Of a stretch of 64,000 nucleotides of DNA, positions 44,816 to 54,182 are shown piece by piece. A program made the translations under genes and the position numbers. How positions within the stretch are numbered: position 1 is the stretch's first letter; the number at the start of each line of letters is the position of its first letter. The stretch covers positions 1 to 64,000 of the forward strand of contig NZ_CP005192.1 of assembly GCF_001563285.1 (NCBI RefSeq). Direction: 5' to 3'. This DNA is from Sphingobium sp. MI1205 (GTDB lineage Bacteria; Pseudomonadota; Alphaproteobacteria; Sphingomonadales; Sphingomonadaceae). The notes below the pieces were generated by a model. That model did not search any database, had not been told where the DNA came from, and saw only the letters and a program-made list of their open reading frames with translations.

Positions 44816-45490
44816 TCATGGGTAACGAGCGATGCGTCGGATGAGGACGATGGCAGCGGCGGCATAGAGGAGCGCGGTTGCGGATTTGATGGTCCGCTCG
44901 AAGTCTTTGGCCAGACGGCGATTGCGGTTGATCCATGCGAAGGTGCGTTCGACGATCCATCGTCTGGGATGGACGACGAAGCCGGTCTGATCGGCGAATT
45001 TGCGGACGATTTCGATCGTAATGGAGGTGGCGTCCCGGACGCGATCGCTGTTGTAGGCGCTGTCGGCATAGGCGCGCGCGACGAAGGGATGCCGCTGGTG
45101 AGACTGCTGGAGCAAGGGCACCGCGCCATCGCGGTCCTGCACATCGGCAGGATGGACCAGTATGATAAGGGCGCGACCATCGGTATCGACCATTGCATGG
45201 CGTTTGCGTCCCATGGTCTTCTTGCCTGCGTCGTAACCACGAGGTCCGCCTGCTTCGGTGGTCTTCACGCTCTGGCTGTCGATGACTGCCGCGGATGGTG
45301 CTGGTTCTCGCCCTGTCCGGATGCGATCGATCCGAACGAGATGATGATTGAGGCTTTCGAATACCCCATCGTCGCGCAAGGTGCAGAACCACTGGTATAC
45401 CGTGCGCCATGGCGGAAAACTGTCGGGCAAAAGCCGCCAGGGACATCCTGCCCGTAGCAGATAGAAAATGGCTTCGACGATTTCGCGCAT
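44816..45490 (-). pseudogene. IS5-family transposase, 5'-truncated
   Basis: About 224 residues read from ATG 45490: FYLLRAGCPWRLLPDSFPPW, then DSQSVKT (first D), the middle Asp region and WIVERTFAWINRNRRLAKDF (catalytic E), so the DDE core is nearly complete. In-frame QRGRRRCWP extends to about 45520, where the original N-terminus is replaced by a Tn3 transposase fragment. It is probably not autonomous. Confidence 0.8.
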
Positions 45491-45527
45491 CGGCCAGCAT
45501 CGCCGTCGTCCGCGCTGGCTGGCTCAG

Positions 45528-45660
45528 GGTCTGGACGATTTGCTAGCCCGACGACCGGGGCAGGCCGCGACATGGCTATCCTGGCTGCGCAATGCGCCAC
45601 AATCGCCGGCAGAGCGCAACATCCTGCGCCTGATCGGACGGCTCGCCTATCCGGCACGAA
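45528..45660 (+). pseudogene. Tn3-family transposase fragment
   Basis: Reads [20 protein letters not shown] then NAPQSPAERNILRLIGRLAY, near-identical to an internal part of the TnpA at 47651-50608. About 130 bp remain between an IS5 fragment and an IS110 fragment, a trace of an older Tn3 insertion. Confidence 0.8.
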
Positions 45661-45672
45661 GCAACATACAGC

Positions 45673-45905
45673 GTGGGTCTGGATGTCAGCCAGCGCAGCA
45701 CGAGCATCTGTGTTCTCGATCCCGACGGCAAGACCGTGGTGGAAGGGCAGGCGAAGACTAACCCGTTCGAGATCGGCCGCTATTTGCAGAAGCGCCTGGA
45801 AGGGCCGCTGAAGCTCGGTATGGATCGCATTCTGGCTCTACCATGGGCTGCGCAGGAGCGGCGTCTGGTTGAGAAGCGTCTTGAGGCGCAGGGGCGGTTA
45901 ACCTG
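45673..45905 (+). pseudogene. IS110-family transposase, 5' fragment with frameshift
   Basis: Starts GTG with GLDVSQRSTSICVLDPDGKT, the DEDD-domain start of IS110-type transposases. After PLKLGMD the family continuation (WLYHGLRRSGVW) is in another frame, so at least one indel exists. It ends before the EthD gene. Confidence 0.7.
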
Positions 45906-45910
45906 CACCG

Positions 45911-46597
45911 TCAGACGTAGCGCTCACTTATCGAGAAGATCGTTTGTGCCTTTGGCGCTCGGCTAAACAGCGCATGGAAAGCGTCACCTGCTGCAGCTAT
46001 GCCCTGTTCTGCCAATGTCCGCGTCGGCCAATAAAGTTCGCGCACACCGATCACCGAGGGGCCGGGGAGGACGAGCTTTTCGATCGGATGGCACCGGGTA
46101 TGGCGAAATGCGCCAAGACGCTCGCCAAGTGCGAAATCGTCGTCTCCGGCCCAGGCCGTGCCGCCTTCCTCGAACACCACCTGGGTAAGCTTGGCGAAGT
46201 TCGGTCGTCGGTCGATCGACCAGTTATAGGCCGCCTCGTCACCGCGCAGCGCTTCGGCGCGGCTTTTGAGAACCTCTTCGCGTGCGAAAACGGCAAAGAA
46301 GTTGTCCATGTCGACGAAATTCGGCTCATCTTTCAGCGCATAGGCCACATAATCAGGATCGGTCACGAAGGCGGCAGCGTCCGCTTCGCTGTCGAACCAG
46401 ACTTCGGCGATGCCTTCGTAGCGGTTCTGATCGGCATCGAGGAAATCGACGTCGACCTGATGGCTCTGGACATAGCGCTTGATAATCCGGATGCCTTGTC
46501 CCAGCGAGCCGTGGGGATAGCGCCAGTGATCGTGAAACGCCTGAGGCGTCATTCCCACTCTCCGTGCGAAGACCGCCATCATTCGTATTGCGCTCAT
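45911..46597 (-). CDS. EthD-domain protein, paralogue
   Basis: 228 residues, the same length and layout as the EthD protein behind linC: FHDHWRYPHGSL near residue 22 and a second half with AGDDDFALGERLGAFRHTRC. It lies 27 bases downstream of an SDR gene, the same order as linC-ethD. The two cassettes are clear paralogues, with roughly a third to a half of residues shared by eye. Function is presumably in processing a cyclic alcohol or ketone pathway. Its downstream neighbour is lost to an IS110 remnant. Confidence 0.7.
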   Translation of the reverse strand: MSAIRMMAVFARRVGMTPQAFHDHWRYPHGSLGQGIRIIKRYVQSHQVDVDFLDADQNRYEGIAEVWFDSEADAAAFVTDPDYVAYALKDEPNFVDMDNFFAVFAREEVLKSRAEALRGDEAAYNWSIDRRPNFAKLTQVVFEEGGTAWAGDDDFALGERLGAFRHTRCHPIEKLVLPGPSVIGVRELYWPTRTLAEQGIAAAGDAFHALFSRAPKAQTIFSISERYV

Positions 46598-46624
46598 AGT
46601 CCGGTTCCCAACGGTTCTGGCAGT

Positions 46625-47386
46625 TCAGATTGCGGTGTAGCCGCCATCGGCAGCAATGGCGGCGCCGGTGACGAACGAAGAGGCATCCGACAGCAACCAG
46701 GCTGCCGTTTCGCCGATCTCCGCCGGTTCGCCATATCGACCGATCGGGTGGGCGGTTTTCAGGAATTCCGCGTGCGAAGGCTCGTTCTCGATCACCGACA
46801 TCAGCATCGGAGTGCGGATAGCGCCCGGTAGAACTGCGTTCACGCGGATTCCCTGTTGCCCGTAATCGACGGCAGCGATCCGCGTCAGCCCGATAACGGC
46901 ATGTTTGGCTGCGATGTACTCGCCATGTGCGGGGATCGCGACGGTGCCGCCAACCGACGCCGTGTTCACGATCGAACCGCCGCTCCCCGCTTTCAGCATC
47001 GCTGCGATCTGATGTTTCATGCAATGAAAAACGCCGAGCACGTTGATATCCAGGGATCGTTGGAAATCGGCGCTCGTCAGTTGATGAAGCGGCACGTTGA
47101 CCGGCGGCAGCCCCGCATTGTTGAATGCGCCATCAAGGCGACCGAATTCGGTGATGGCGAGTTCCACGGTCGACCACGCGTTGTCCTCGATACTGACGTC
47201 GCAATGGCTGTAGACGGCGTTGCCACCTTCCGCGCGTATCAGTCTGACCGTTTCCTCGGCTGCGGCTTCGACGATATCGGCGACAACCACATTCGCGCCC
47301 CGACGGGCAAGAATAAGGGCGGCAGCGCGGCCGATACTGCCGCCTGCGCCCGTCACGATATAGCTGCGTTGCTCCAATCCGGACAT
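46625..47386 (-). CDS. Short-chain dehydrogenase, LinC-like paralogue
   Basis: 253 residues from the second ATG (47386); an ATG four codons earlier is possible. TGAGGSIG (12-19) binds NAD, and HGEYIAAKHAVIGLTR contains the catalytic Tyr and Lys. The end, SFVTGAAIAADGGYTAI, mirrors LinC (SFVTGSCLAADGGFTAI). It lies 46 bases downstream of the dioxygenase stop, in the same operon. LinC activity is possible but not shown. Confidence 0.8.
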   Translation of the reverse strand: MSGLEQRSYIVTGAGGSIGRAAALILARRGANVVVADIVEAAAEETVRLIRAEGGNAVYSHCDVSIEDNAWSTVELAITEFGRLDGAFNNAGLPPVNVPLHQLTSADFQRSLDINVLGVFHCMKHQIAAMLKAGSGGSIVNTASVGGTVAIPAHGEYIAAKHAVIGLTRIAAVDYGQQGIRVNAVLPGAIRTPMLMSVIENEPSHAEFLKTAHPIGRYGEPAEIGETAAWLLSDASSFVTGAAIAADGGYTAI

Positions 47387-47432
47387 TGAGGACCCCATTT
47401 TTGACTGACGGGCAAGTGAAGGGCGCTGCCTG

Positions 47433-47594
47433 TCAGATGCCCAGCGCTTCGCGCACGGTCCTGGCGTTCACCCAGCGATCGACGTGGTGAAGGTTGTGGC
47501 GGATCTGTACTTCGCCATCCTGCAACTGCATCGTATCGTATGCGCCGGCCTCGATGCCGCGCTGGGTGCGTTCGGTGTTCGTCACGTCCTCCAG
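47433..47594 (-). pseudogene. Ring-hydroxylating dioxygenase alpha subunit, 3' end
   Basis: In frame with 51375-52184 when the Tn3-family element and one CTCCA are removed: ...LLE-DVTNTERTQRG, then MQLQDGEVQIRHNLHHVDRW and GI stop. These are the usual C-terminal residues of such alpha subunits. It is separated from the rest of the gene by the transposon. Confidence 0.85.
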
Positions 47595-47650
47595 GGGTGA
47601 CTACACGAAAGTGACGCATCCGCACGCTAAGCGCGAACGTATGGTGAACG

Positions 47651-50608
47651 TTACGCGGCGAGCAACGAACTGATGGCGCGCAGTGGCCGCAGGACATCCG
47701 GATCGGGCCGATCTTCAACATTCCAGCTATAGTCGCCGGTGAGCGAGATATGTTCCCAGCCCAATGGCGCGACGTGACGTGCGATTTCGTCGGGCGTGCC
47801 GATATCAGCCAGCGCCACTTCGAGATAGCGGGTGTTCCACAGGATGATGGCGGCGACGAGCAGGTTGAGGCCGGAGGCGCGATAGGTCTGGTTCTCGAAC
47901 CGCCGATCACGCAATTCGCCGAGCTGGTTGAAGAAGAGCGCGCGTGCGAGCGCGTTGCGGGCCTCGCCCTTGTTGAGGCCCGCCTGGGTACGCCGGCGCA
48001 GATCAATGTCGCGCAGCCAGTCGAGCATGAAGATCGAGCGTTCGAGGCGGCCCAGCTCGCGCATCGCGAGGGCCAGTCCGTTCTGTCGCGGATAGGCGGA
48101 CAGGCGGCGAAGCATCGCCGAAGCGGTGGCGGTGCCGGTGCGTATCGATGTGGCGAACCGCAGCAGTTCATCCCAATGCGCCGCGACATGACCCAATGCG
48201 ATCGGTTCGGCCGTCATGCCGGCAAGCAAGGGGCCGGCTTCCTGGCCGGGAAGGAGGTGCAAACGACGCTGCTTGATGTCGCGCAGGCGCGGCGCGAAGC
48301 GGTAGCCGAAGAAGGGCATAAGGCCGAACACATGGTCCGATGCACCGCCTGTATCGGTGTAGTGCTCCTCGATTGTCAGGCCGGTCTGCTGATACAGCAA
48401 GCCATCCAGCACATAGGGAGCTTCGCCGGCGGTCGCCGCGATTACCCGGGTCGCGAAGGGGTCATATCGATCCGAGACATGGGTGTAGAAGGCAACGCCC
48501 GGTTCGTTGCCGCTGCGCGCGTTGATGTCGCCGATTGCGGCGCCACGGCCCCCGGCATGGAATTGCTGTCCGTCGCTCGACGAGGTGGTGCCGTCTCCCC
48601 ACAGCGCGGCGAGCGGCATGGCGCGATGGGCGTCGATCAGCCTTCCCAGCGCTTCACCATAGGCGGCCTCGCTGATGTGCCAGTCGTGGAGATGGGCGAG
48701 CTGGCGCAGGCTTGCGCCTCGGCAGGTTTCCGCCATGCGTGTGAGGCCGAGATTGATGCCATCGGCAAGGATGACGGTGAGCAGCGCATTGCGGTCGTCG
48801 GCCTCCCGGCCCGAACGCCGATGGATGAAGCATTCGCTGAACCCGGTCCAGGCATCGACCTCAAGCAGGAGATCGGTGATCTTCACGCGCGGCAGTCGGT
48901 CATAGGCAGCGCGACGGGCAATCTCGGTGGCGGGTGGCGTTGCCGCTTTCAGCGGCGAGATGATAAGGCCGCTTTCGTCAAGCCTGACCTGGGGCAGCTC
49001 GCCCTGTCGGGCGAGGACCGTCACCTGTTCGATCGCCGTGTCGAGCCTGGCGCGCCTTTCCTCGATATGACGATCGAAGTCCGTTTCGATGGCGAGCGGC
49101 AACGGCCCCTTCTCGCGAAGCGCGTCGAAGGTGGCCGGCGGGATGAGGTAGCTATCGAAATCGCGGAACTGGCGGCTTCCCGAGACCCATATGTCTCCCG
49201 CTCGCAACCGCTCCCGTAGCTGGGACAAGGCGCATAGTTCATAGGCGGCGCGATCGACGATGCCGTCCCGCAGGACGAACGGCCGCCATGCGGAGGGCAC
49301 AAAGCGCAGCGGCACGCGATCAGGCAAGCGCCGTTTGCCGGTCCGGTATAGCTCCGCGATGATGGTAAGCGCCGACAGGAGTCCCTGCACCGCACCGGCG
49401 CCGCGAAATTCGAAGGTGTTGAGAAAGGCACCGGCAAAGAGCTTCACCGTGCGATGCCGCTCGATCAATTCAGCGGTGCGATCGACGGTTTCCGGTCGCC
49501 CGAGTACTTCGGCCCGCGCGACCGCCACGGCGAAGCGCTGCCAATCCAGCGCCTCGATCTGCGCCAGAGAGTCCACACCGTTGGTGCGCGCTTCGATGAG
49601 AATGCGGCAAGACCCTGTGAGCGTCCGGAGATGGCCTTGCAACTCGCGCACCGTCTTGAGGGCTTTGTCACGGGTCCGGTTCTCGGCGCGACGCGACATG
49701 CTGCCCAACAGCTTGTCGAACATCGTCAGGGTGGCATCGGTCAGGCTTTCCTCAAGACGGATGCCCTGCGCCGCCAGCGTCGCATGGCGGCGCAGGGCAT
49801 TGAGTTCGCCAAGGTGCTGGGGTGTGATCCGGCTGCCTTCGTCCGCCAGCCTGTCAAAAGTCAAAGCCGGGATCATGTCGGCACGGGCGCGATCGAGATC
49901 CAGCGCGCGGATATGAGTGAGCCGTTCGATCAGGCGTAGGATGTTGCGCGCTGCCGGCGACTGTGGTGCATTGCGCAGCCAGGATAGCCATGTCGCGGCT
50001 TGCCCTGTTCGTCGGGCCAGCAGATCGTCCAGCCCCTGCAGCGTATCGGGCCGCAGGCCGTTCGTGAGCACTTCATAGGTAAGCTGTTCGGCCTGCTGGC
50101 GAGCACGCCGGAGTACCGCTTCGAGAACCGATGAAGAAGGCAGGAGGATCTGCCGGCGCCGAAGTTCGTCAACGATGACCCCCGCCATCTGGCCGGGGTG
50201 GACGATGGTCTGTGCGATCGGGATCGAGAATGCGACAACTTCGTGGAAAGCCTTGCGGTCGAAAATCCTGAACCCGTGCGATCGTCGGATTTCAACGAGA
50301 TGTTCGCGACGGGTCTGGTCCCGATGGGCATAGTCCGCGAAGGCTTCGGGCGCGACGCCGAGTTGCTGCGCCACATAGGCGAGCACAGGAGCGGGCGGGA
50401 CTTCACCCGCTTCCAGCGCACGGCCAGGCCATCTCATATAGAGTAGGAGCATCGCGTAGCCGAGCCGGGTGGCATCGCCGCGACGGCGGCCGACAATTTC
50501 CAGGTCGTCACCGGTCAGCGTATAGTGCCGCGCAATCTCGCGCTCATCGAGCGGCGCGCCATAATGCCCTGCCCAGATTTCCGCGCTCACCAGTCGCCGT
50601 CTCGCCAA
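47651..50608 (-). CDS. tnpA: Tn3-family transposase (second element)
   Basis: 985 residues, full length. Catalytic Asp residues are in [12 protein letters not shown] and HVSDRYDPF. It shares the overall plan of the first TnpA (for example [10 protein letters not shown] against [24 protein letters not shown] against GLNKGEAHHALKRA) but is clearly a different lineage. It is divergent from tnpR. Confidence 0.95.
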   Translation of the reverse strand: MARRRLVSAEIWAGHYGAPLDEREIARHYTLTGDDLEIVGRRRGDATRLGYAMLLLYMRWPGRALEAGEVPPAPVLAYVAQQLGVAPEAFADYAHRDQTRREHLVEIRRSHGFRIFDRKAFHEVVAFSIPIAQTIVHPGQMAGVIVDELRRRQILLPSSSVLEAVLRRARQQAEQLTYEVLTNGLRPDTLQGLDDLLARRTGQAATWLSWLRNAPQSPAARNILRLIERLTHIRALDLDRARADMIPALTFDRLADEGSRITPQHLGELNALRRHATLAAQGIRLEESLTDATLTMFDKLLGSMSRRAENRTRDKALKTVRELQGHLRTLTGSCRILIEARTNGVDSLAQIEALDWQRFAVAVARAEVLGRPETVDRTAELIERHRTVKLFAGAFLNTFEFRGAGAVQGLLSALTIIAELYRTGKRRLPDRVPLRFVPSAWRPFVLRDGIVDRAAYELCALSQLRERLRAGDIWVSGSRQFRDFDSYLIPPATFDALREKGPLPLAIETDFDRHIEERRARLDTAIEQVTVLARQGELPQVRLDESGLIISPLKAATPPATEIARRAAYDRLPRVKITDLLLEVDAWTGFSECFIHRRSGREADDRNALLTVILADGINLGLTRMAETCRGASLRQLAHLHDWHISEAAYGEALGRLIDAHRAMPLAALWGDGTTSSSDGQQFHAGGRGAAIGDINARSGNEPGVAFYTHVSDRYDPFATRVIAATAGEAPYVLDGLLYQQTGLTIEEHYTDTGGASDHVFGLMPFFGYRFAPRLRDIKQRRLHLLPGQEAGPLLAGMTAEPIALGHVAAHWDELLRFATSIRTGTATASAMLRRLSAYPRQNGLALAMRELGRLERSIFMLDWLRDIDLRRRTQAGLNKGEARNALARALFFNQLGELRDRRFENQTYRASGLNLLVAAIILWNTRYLEVALADIGTPDEIARHVAPLGWEHISLTGDYSWNVEDRPDPDVLRPLRAISSLLAA

Positions 50609-50747
50609 GCACTATCTCCTTCCGCGTCCTTGTCCGTCAGACGGTCCTCTGGCGGCCAGCAGGAATATGTCCGTTAACTCTGGACCTATAACGGCGATTC
50701 GGACAAGATCAGATAATGATGGGAAAACGGACAGGATTGGGCTGCAT
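50609..50747. promoter_or_regulatory. tnpA-tnpR intergenic region of second Tn3 element
   Basis: 139 bp between divergent starts. It contains repeated TCCGTTA / CGGACA half-sites consistent with res subsites. Confidence 0.5.
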
Positions 50748-51341
50748 GTGGCGTTGATCGGCTATGCGCGCGTCTCGACGGCAGACCAGAAGCTCTCACT
50801 CCAGCTCGACGCGCTGAACGCGGCCGGGTGCGACCGGATATTCGACGATCACGCATCTGGTGCAAAAGCCGATCGGCCCGGCCTGGCCGAGGCGCTCGCC
50901 TATCTGCGCAGCGGCGACACGCTGGTGGTTTGGAAACTCGACCGTCTTGGGCGCTCGATGAGCCATCTGATTGAGAAGGTCGGCGAGCTAGCGACGCGAG
51001 GTATCGGGTTCCGCTCGCTCACCGAGAACATCGACACCACCACTTCGGGCGGGATGCTGGTGTTCAACATCTTCGGCTCGCTTGCCCAGTTTGAGCGCGA
51101 TCTGATCCGGGAGCGCACCCATGCAGGCCTCAAGGCCGCTCGCGAGCGAGGTCGCCCCGGTGGGCGGCGGCCAGTGGTCACACCTGACAAGCTCCGCAAG
51201 GCGCGCGAACATATCGCTTCCGGCCTCACAGTTCGCGAGGCCGCCGCGCGCCTCAAGATCGGCAAAACCGCCCTCTACAAAGCCCTCGAAGCCACGGAGA
51301 AGAACACAAAGTCCCAGCGTTCCCGGTCCGTTCGCTCTTAG
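50748..51341 (+). CDS. tnpR: Serine resolvase (second Tn3 element)
   Basis: 197 residues from GTG 50748. [13 protein letters not shown] holds the nucleophile Ser; [15 protein letters not shown] and [20 protein letters not shown] follow. The C-terminal helix-turn-helix is [20 protein letters not shown]. It ends 33 bases before the end of the transposon. Complete, so it could act on its own res site; it might also act on related sites of the other elements. Confidence 0.92.
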   Translation: MALIGYARVSTADQKLSLQLDALNAAGCDRIFDDHASGAKADRPGLAEALAYLRSGDTLVVWKLDRLGRSMSHLIEKVGELATRGIGFRSLTENIDTTTSGGMLVFNIFGSLAQFERDLIRERTHAGLKAARERGRPGGRRPVVTPDKLRKAREHIASGLTVREAAARLKIGKTALYKALEATEKNTKSQRSRSVRS

Positions 51342-51374
51342 CGTGCAGATAAGTCACTTTCGTGCAGTCACCCC

Positions 51375-52184
51375 CTCCAGCAGGATTTCCGCGATGCGCG
51401 TGATATAGAGTTCCTGTTGCAGCTTTTCCCGCCCGGTCAGTGGCTTGGGTACATGAAACTCGGCTTCCCACCGCGTGCGATTGACGCTGATCGGCCAGAA
51501 CCTGTGCGACCAGAAACCGCCGGGCGAAAGGTTTATGTGCAGCGTGGGAAAAGCGACGGCGATGTCCAGCGCCCAGTGTTTCGATTGCTTGGGATTGATC
51601 GCGGGATGATCGAGATACTCGGTCATCCCCGCCGTTTCCGCGGCACCCAGCACGTTGCCGGTATCGCGGTTCGCATAGGCCATCTTTTCGACCATCGCAT
51701 CTTCGGGCGGAGCGTAGTCCGGATTGCCGAAAGTGGAAAACTGGCGGTGTGGTCCCCAGAAGCGTGCATCGAGCGGGCGGGAATGCGGATTGACCGCGCT
51801 GGCGAAAGTCTTGCCGATCGTCGCCGGGTGGATCGAAGGGATATGGTAGGTTTCCGAAAAGGCATCGGCCAGCACTTTCCAGTTCGCATCGAGATGCGCC
51901 TCGAAATAGAGTGACGTATCCGTATTTTCCCAAGAAACCCCGGCAAACCGCGTTCCGAAGTCTCCAAGGAATTCCTGCAGGCTGACTTCGGGCTGCTTCT
52001 GGTGGTTGAGGAATATCCAGCCTTCCCACACATCGGTGGCGATCGGCACGAGGCCGCATTTCTTCTTGTCGAGATCGAAGAAGTTCGCCTCGTCTGGCAC
52101 GCCCATCAGGCTGCCGTCGTTGCGGTAGACCCAGTTGTGGTAATTGCAGGAGAAGCGCGAGGCGCGGCCGCGCTCGGTCAACAC
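51375..52184 (-). pseudogene. Ring-hydroxylating dioxygenase alpha subunit, internal part
   Basis: About 270 residues. It begins at the IS6100 copy 7 border with RGRASRFSCNYHNWVYRNDG, where C-x2-H is the second half of the Rieske cluster site. The first half (CxH) is lost, and so are about 90 N-terminal residues. The catalytic domain has AFSETYHIPSIHP, the iron-binding D/E-x3-H-x4-H pattern. The C-terminus is moved to 47433-47594 by a transposon. Doubly broken, so inactive. It was the first identifiable gene of the operon dioxygenase-SDR-EthD. Confidence 0.85.
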
Positions 52185-53064
52185 GGCTCTGTTGCAAAAA
52201 TCGTGAAGCTTGAGCATGCTTGGCGGAGATTGGACGGACGGAACGATGACGGATTTCAAGTGGCGCCATTTCCAGGGTGATGTGATCCTGTGGGCGGTGC
52301 GCTGGTATTGTCGCTATCCGATCAGCTATCGCGACCTTGAGGAAATGCTGGCGGAACGCGGCATTTCGGTCGACCATACGACGATCTATCGCTGGGTCCA
52401 GTGCTACGCCCCGGAGATGGAGAAGCGGCTGCGCTGGTTCTGGCGGCGTGGCTTTGATCCGAGCTGGCGCCTGGATGAAACCTACGTCAAGGTGCGGGGC
52501 AAGTGGACCTACCTGTACCGGGCAGTCGACAAGCGGGGCGACACGATCGATTTCTACCTGTCGCCGACCCGCAGCGCCAAGGCAGCGAAGCGGTTCCTGG
52601 GCAAGGCCCTGCGAGGCCTGAAGCACTGGGAAAAGCCTGCCACGCTCAATACCGACAAAGCGCCGAGCTATGGTGCAGCGATCACCGAATTGAAGCGCGA
52701 AGGAAAGCTGGACCGGGAGACGGCCCACCGGCAGGTGAAGTATCTCAATAACGTGATCGAGGCCGATCACGGAAAGCTCAAGATACTGATCAAGCCGGTG
52801 CGCGGTTTCAAATCGATCCCCACGGCCTATGCCACGATCAAGGGATTCGAAGTCATGCGAGCCCTGCGCAAAGGACAGGCTCGCCCCTGGTGCCTGCAGC
52901 CCGGCATCAGGGGCGAGGTGCGCCTTGTGGAGAGAGCTTTTGGCATTGGGCCCTCGGCGCTGACGGAGGCCATGGGCATGCTCAACCACCATTTCGCAGC
53001 AGCCGCCTGATCGGCGCAGAGCGACAGCCTACCTCTGACTGCCGCCAATCTTTGCAACAGAGCC
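52185..53064 (+). mobile_element. IS6100 copy 7
   Basis: 880 bp. Left flank GTCAACAC (dioxygenase), right flank ATCTATGA, the partner of the flank left of copy 1. Confidence 0.98.
52246..53010 (+). CDS. tnpA: IS6100 transposase (copy 7)
   Basis: Same 254-residue protein, intact. Confidence 0.97.
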   Translation: MTDFKWRHFQGDVILWAVRWYCRYPISYRDLEEMLAERGISVDHTTIYRWVQCYAPEMEKRLRWFWRRGFDPSWRLDETYVKVRGKWTYLYRAVDKRGDTIDFYLSPTRSAKAAKRFLGKALRGLKHWEKPATLNTDKAPSYGAAITELKREGKLDRETAHRQVKYLNNVIEADHGKLKILIKPVRGFKSIPTAYATIKGFEVMRALRKGQARPWCLQPGIRGEVRLVERAFGIGPSALTEAMGMLNHHFAAAA

Positions 53065-53586
53065 ATCTATGATGATCGTGCATCCGGTAGCCGTGATGAT
53101 CGCCCCGGTCTTGCCGCCTGCCTGAAATCGTTGCGCGACGGCGATGTCCTCATCGTTTGGAAGCTCGACCGGCTCGGCCGAACGCTCACCCACCTGGTCA
53201 GCACGGTGCAGAATCTGTCGGATCGCGGTATCGGTCTGCGGGTGCTCACCGGCAAGGGCGCGCAGATCGACACCACGACGCCATCGGGCCGGATGGTGTT
53301 CGGCATTTTTGCCACACTGGCGGAGTTTGAGCGGGATATGATCCGCGAGCGCACCATGGCTGGCCTGGCCGCTGCCCGCGCGCGGGGACGCAAGGGTGGC
53401 CGCAAGTTCGCCCTCTCCAAGGCCCAGGTGCGGCTCGCTCAGGCTGCTATGGCCCAACGCGACACGTCCGTTTCCGACCTCTGCAAGGAACTCGGGATCG
53501 AGCGCGTCACTCTCTACCGCTATGTCGGTCCCAACGGGGAACTCCGGGATTACGGTCAGCGCGTGCTTGCTGCCAAAACGCGATGA
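53065..53586 (+). pseudogene. tnpR: tnpR resolvase, 3' part
   Basis: Continues the gene begun at 13082: [53 protein letters not shown] and a C-terminal helix-turn-helix (VSDLCKELGIERVTLYRYVG). The catalytic N-terminus with the nucleophile is 39.9 kb away, so no active resolvase is made. The stop overlaps the start of the GNAT gene (ATGA). Confidence 0.9.
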
Positions 53587-54113
53587 TGATGACGGGAGCC
53601 CCGATCAAACTTACCCAAGCGGACGCCGCAGACGTTGCAGACCTGTACAACCGTTGCAGCGACTATTTCCTGTTGCAGGACGGGGCCGCGCCCACGCTGG
53701 ACGATGCTCGCGAGCTTTTCTCCGATGTGCCGCCCGAAAAGAGCGCCCACAATCAAGCTGTCCTGGGATGGAAGGGGCCTGGCGGCCTATATGCAATCGC
53801 GGCCATCCTCCGCGATTATCCGCGTGATGGCACATGGTATCTCGGCTTCATGATCGTAGATGCCGCACAGCGTGGTCGTGGCGTCGGACGCTCAATTTAC
53901 TCGACGGTCGAAAGCTGGGCCGCTGCGAGAGGTGCCACAGAGATTCGGTTGGCCGTGCTGGAAGCGAATGAAGCGGCAGAGCGATTTTGGCGTTCTCTCG
54001 GCTTCATTGAGTATCGGCGCGTTGGGCCAGACACCTTCAAAATGCGTAGCCATCGCCGGATAGAACTGAGCCGTCGCCTTTCTGGCGCGACCGTAGAAGG
54101 CAGCAACAAGTAA
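53583..54113 (+). CDS. GNAT-family acetyltransferase (Tn3 passenger)
   Basis: 176 residues. The acetyl-CoA loop is VDAAQRGRGVGRSIY (Q/R-x-x-G-x-G/A), followed by LAVLEANEAAERFWRSLGF, typical of GNAT enzymes. It overlaps the tnpR stop by four bases, so resolvase and acetyltransferase were co-translated. It is the only passenger of the element. The substrate is unknown: candidates are an antibiotic, an amino acid or a tRNA; no RHH antitoxin is next to it, so a TacT-type toxin is less likely. Confidence 0.85.
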   Translation: MMMTGAPIKLTQADAADVADLYNRCSDYFLLQDGAAPTLDDARELFSDVPPEKSAHNQAVLGWKGPGGLYAIAAILRDYPRDGTWYLGFMIVDAAQRGRGVGRSIYSTVESWAAARGATEIRLAVLEANEAAERFWRSLGFIEYRRVGPDTFKMRSHRRIELSRRLSGATVEGSNK

Positions 54114-54139
54114 GATCTCGCGCCGGCTATCTGGGCGAG

Positions 54140-54177
54140 CTTGGCGTAGGATTCCGCCCCCTCCCGCAAACGCCCCC
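54140..54177 (-). repeat. Terminal inverted repeat, right end of Tn3-family element
   Basis: 38 bp, the inverted partner of 10037-10074; followed by the CATTT duplication. Confidence 0.9.
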
Positions 54178-54182
54178 CATTT

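Larger units (their letters stand above)
47595..51374. mobile_element. Cargo-less Tn3-family transposon in dioxygenase gene
   Basis: 3,780 bp with about 46-bp imperfect terminal inverted repeats (GGGGTGACTACACGAAAGTG at the left; GGGGTGACTGCACGAAAGTG read from the right) and a perfect 5-bp duplication CTCCA (47590-47594 / 51375-51379). It contains only tnpA and tnpR, read divergently. Both are intact, so it may be active. Its transposase is different from that of the element at 10037-54177. Confidence 0.92.
13189..53064. mobile_element. 39.9-kb IS6100-bounded island in tnpR
   Basis: The outermost IS6100 copies (13189-14068 and 52185-53064) are in the same orientation. The whole segment is flanked by a perfect 8-bp duplication ATCTATGA (13181-13188 / 53065-53072), the length IS6-family elements make. 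The segment therefore arrived in, or grew within, one IS6100 insertion site. It carries linC, two linB, a second plasmid backbone and two other transposons. Confidence 0.9.
10037..54177. mobile_element. Tn3-family transposon in umuD, hugely expanded by an island
   Basis: The element is bounded by 38-bp terminal inverted repeats (10037-10074 and 54140-54177, starting GGGGGCGTTTGCGGGAGG, one mismatch) and flanked by the 5-bp duplication CATTT (10032-10036 / 54178-54182). Its own genes are tnpA, tnpR and a GNAT acetyltransferase gene. Without the IS6100 island it would be about 4.26 kb. The tnpR gene holds the 39,876-bp island, so the whole now spans 44.1 kb and in principle could be mobilised as one unit by TnpA, though TnpR is broken. 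Confidence 0.9.
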
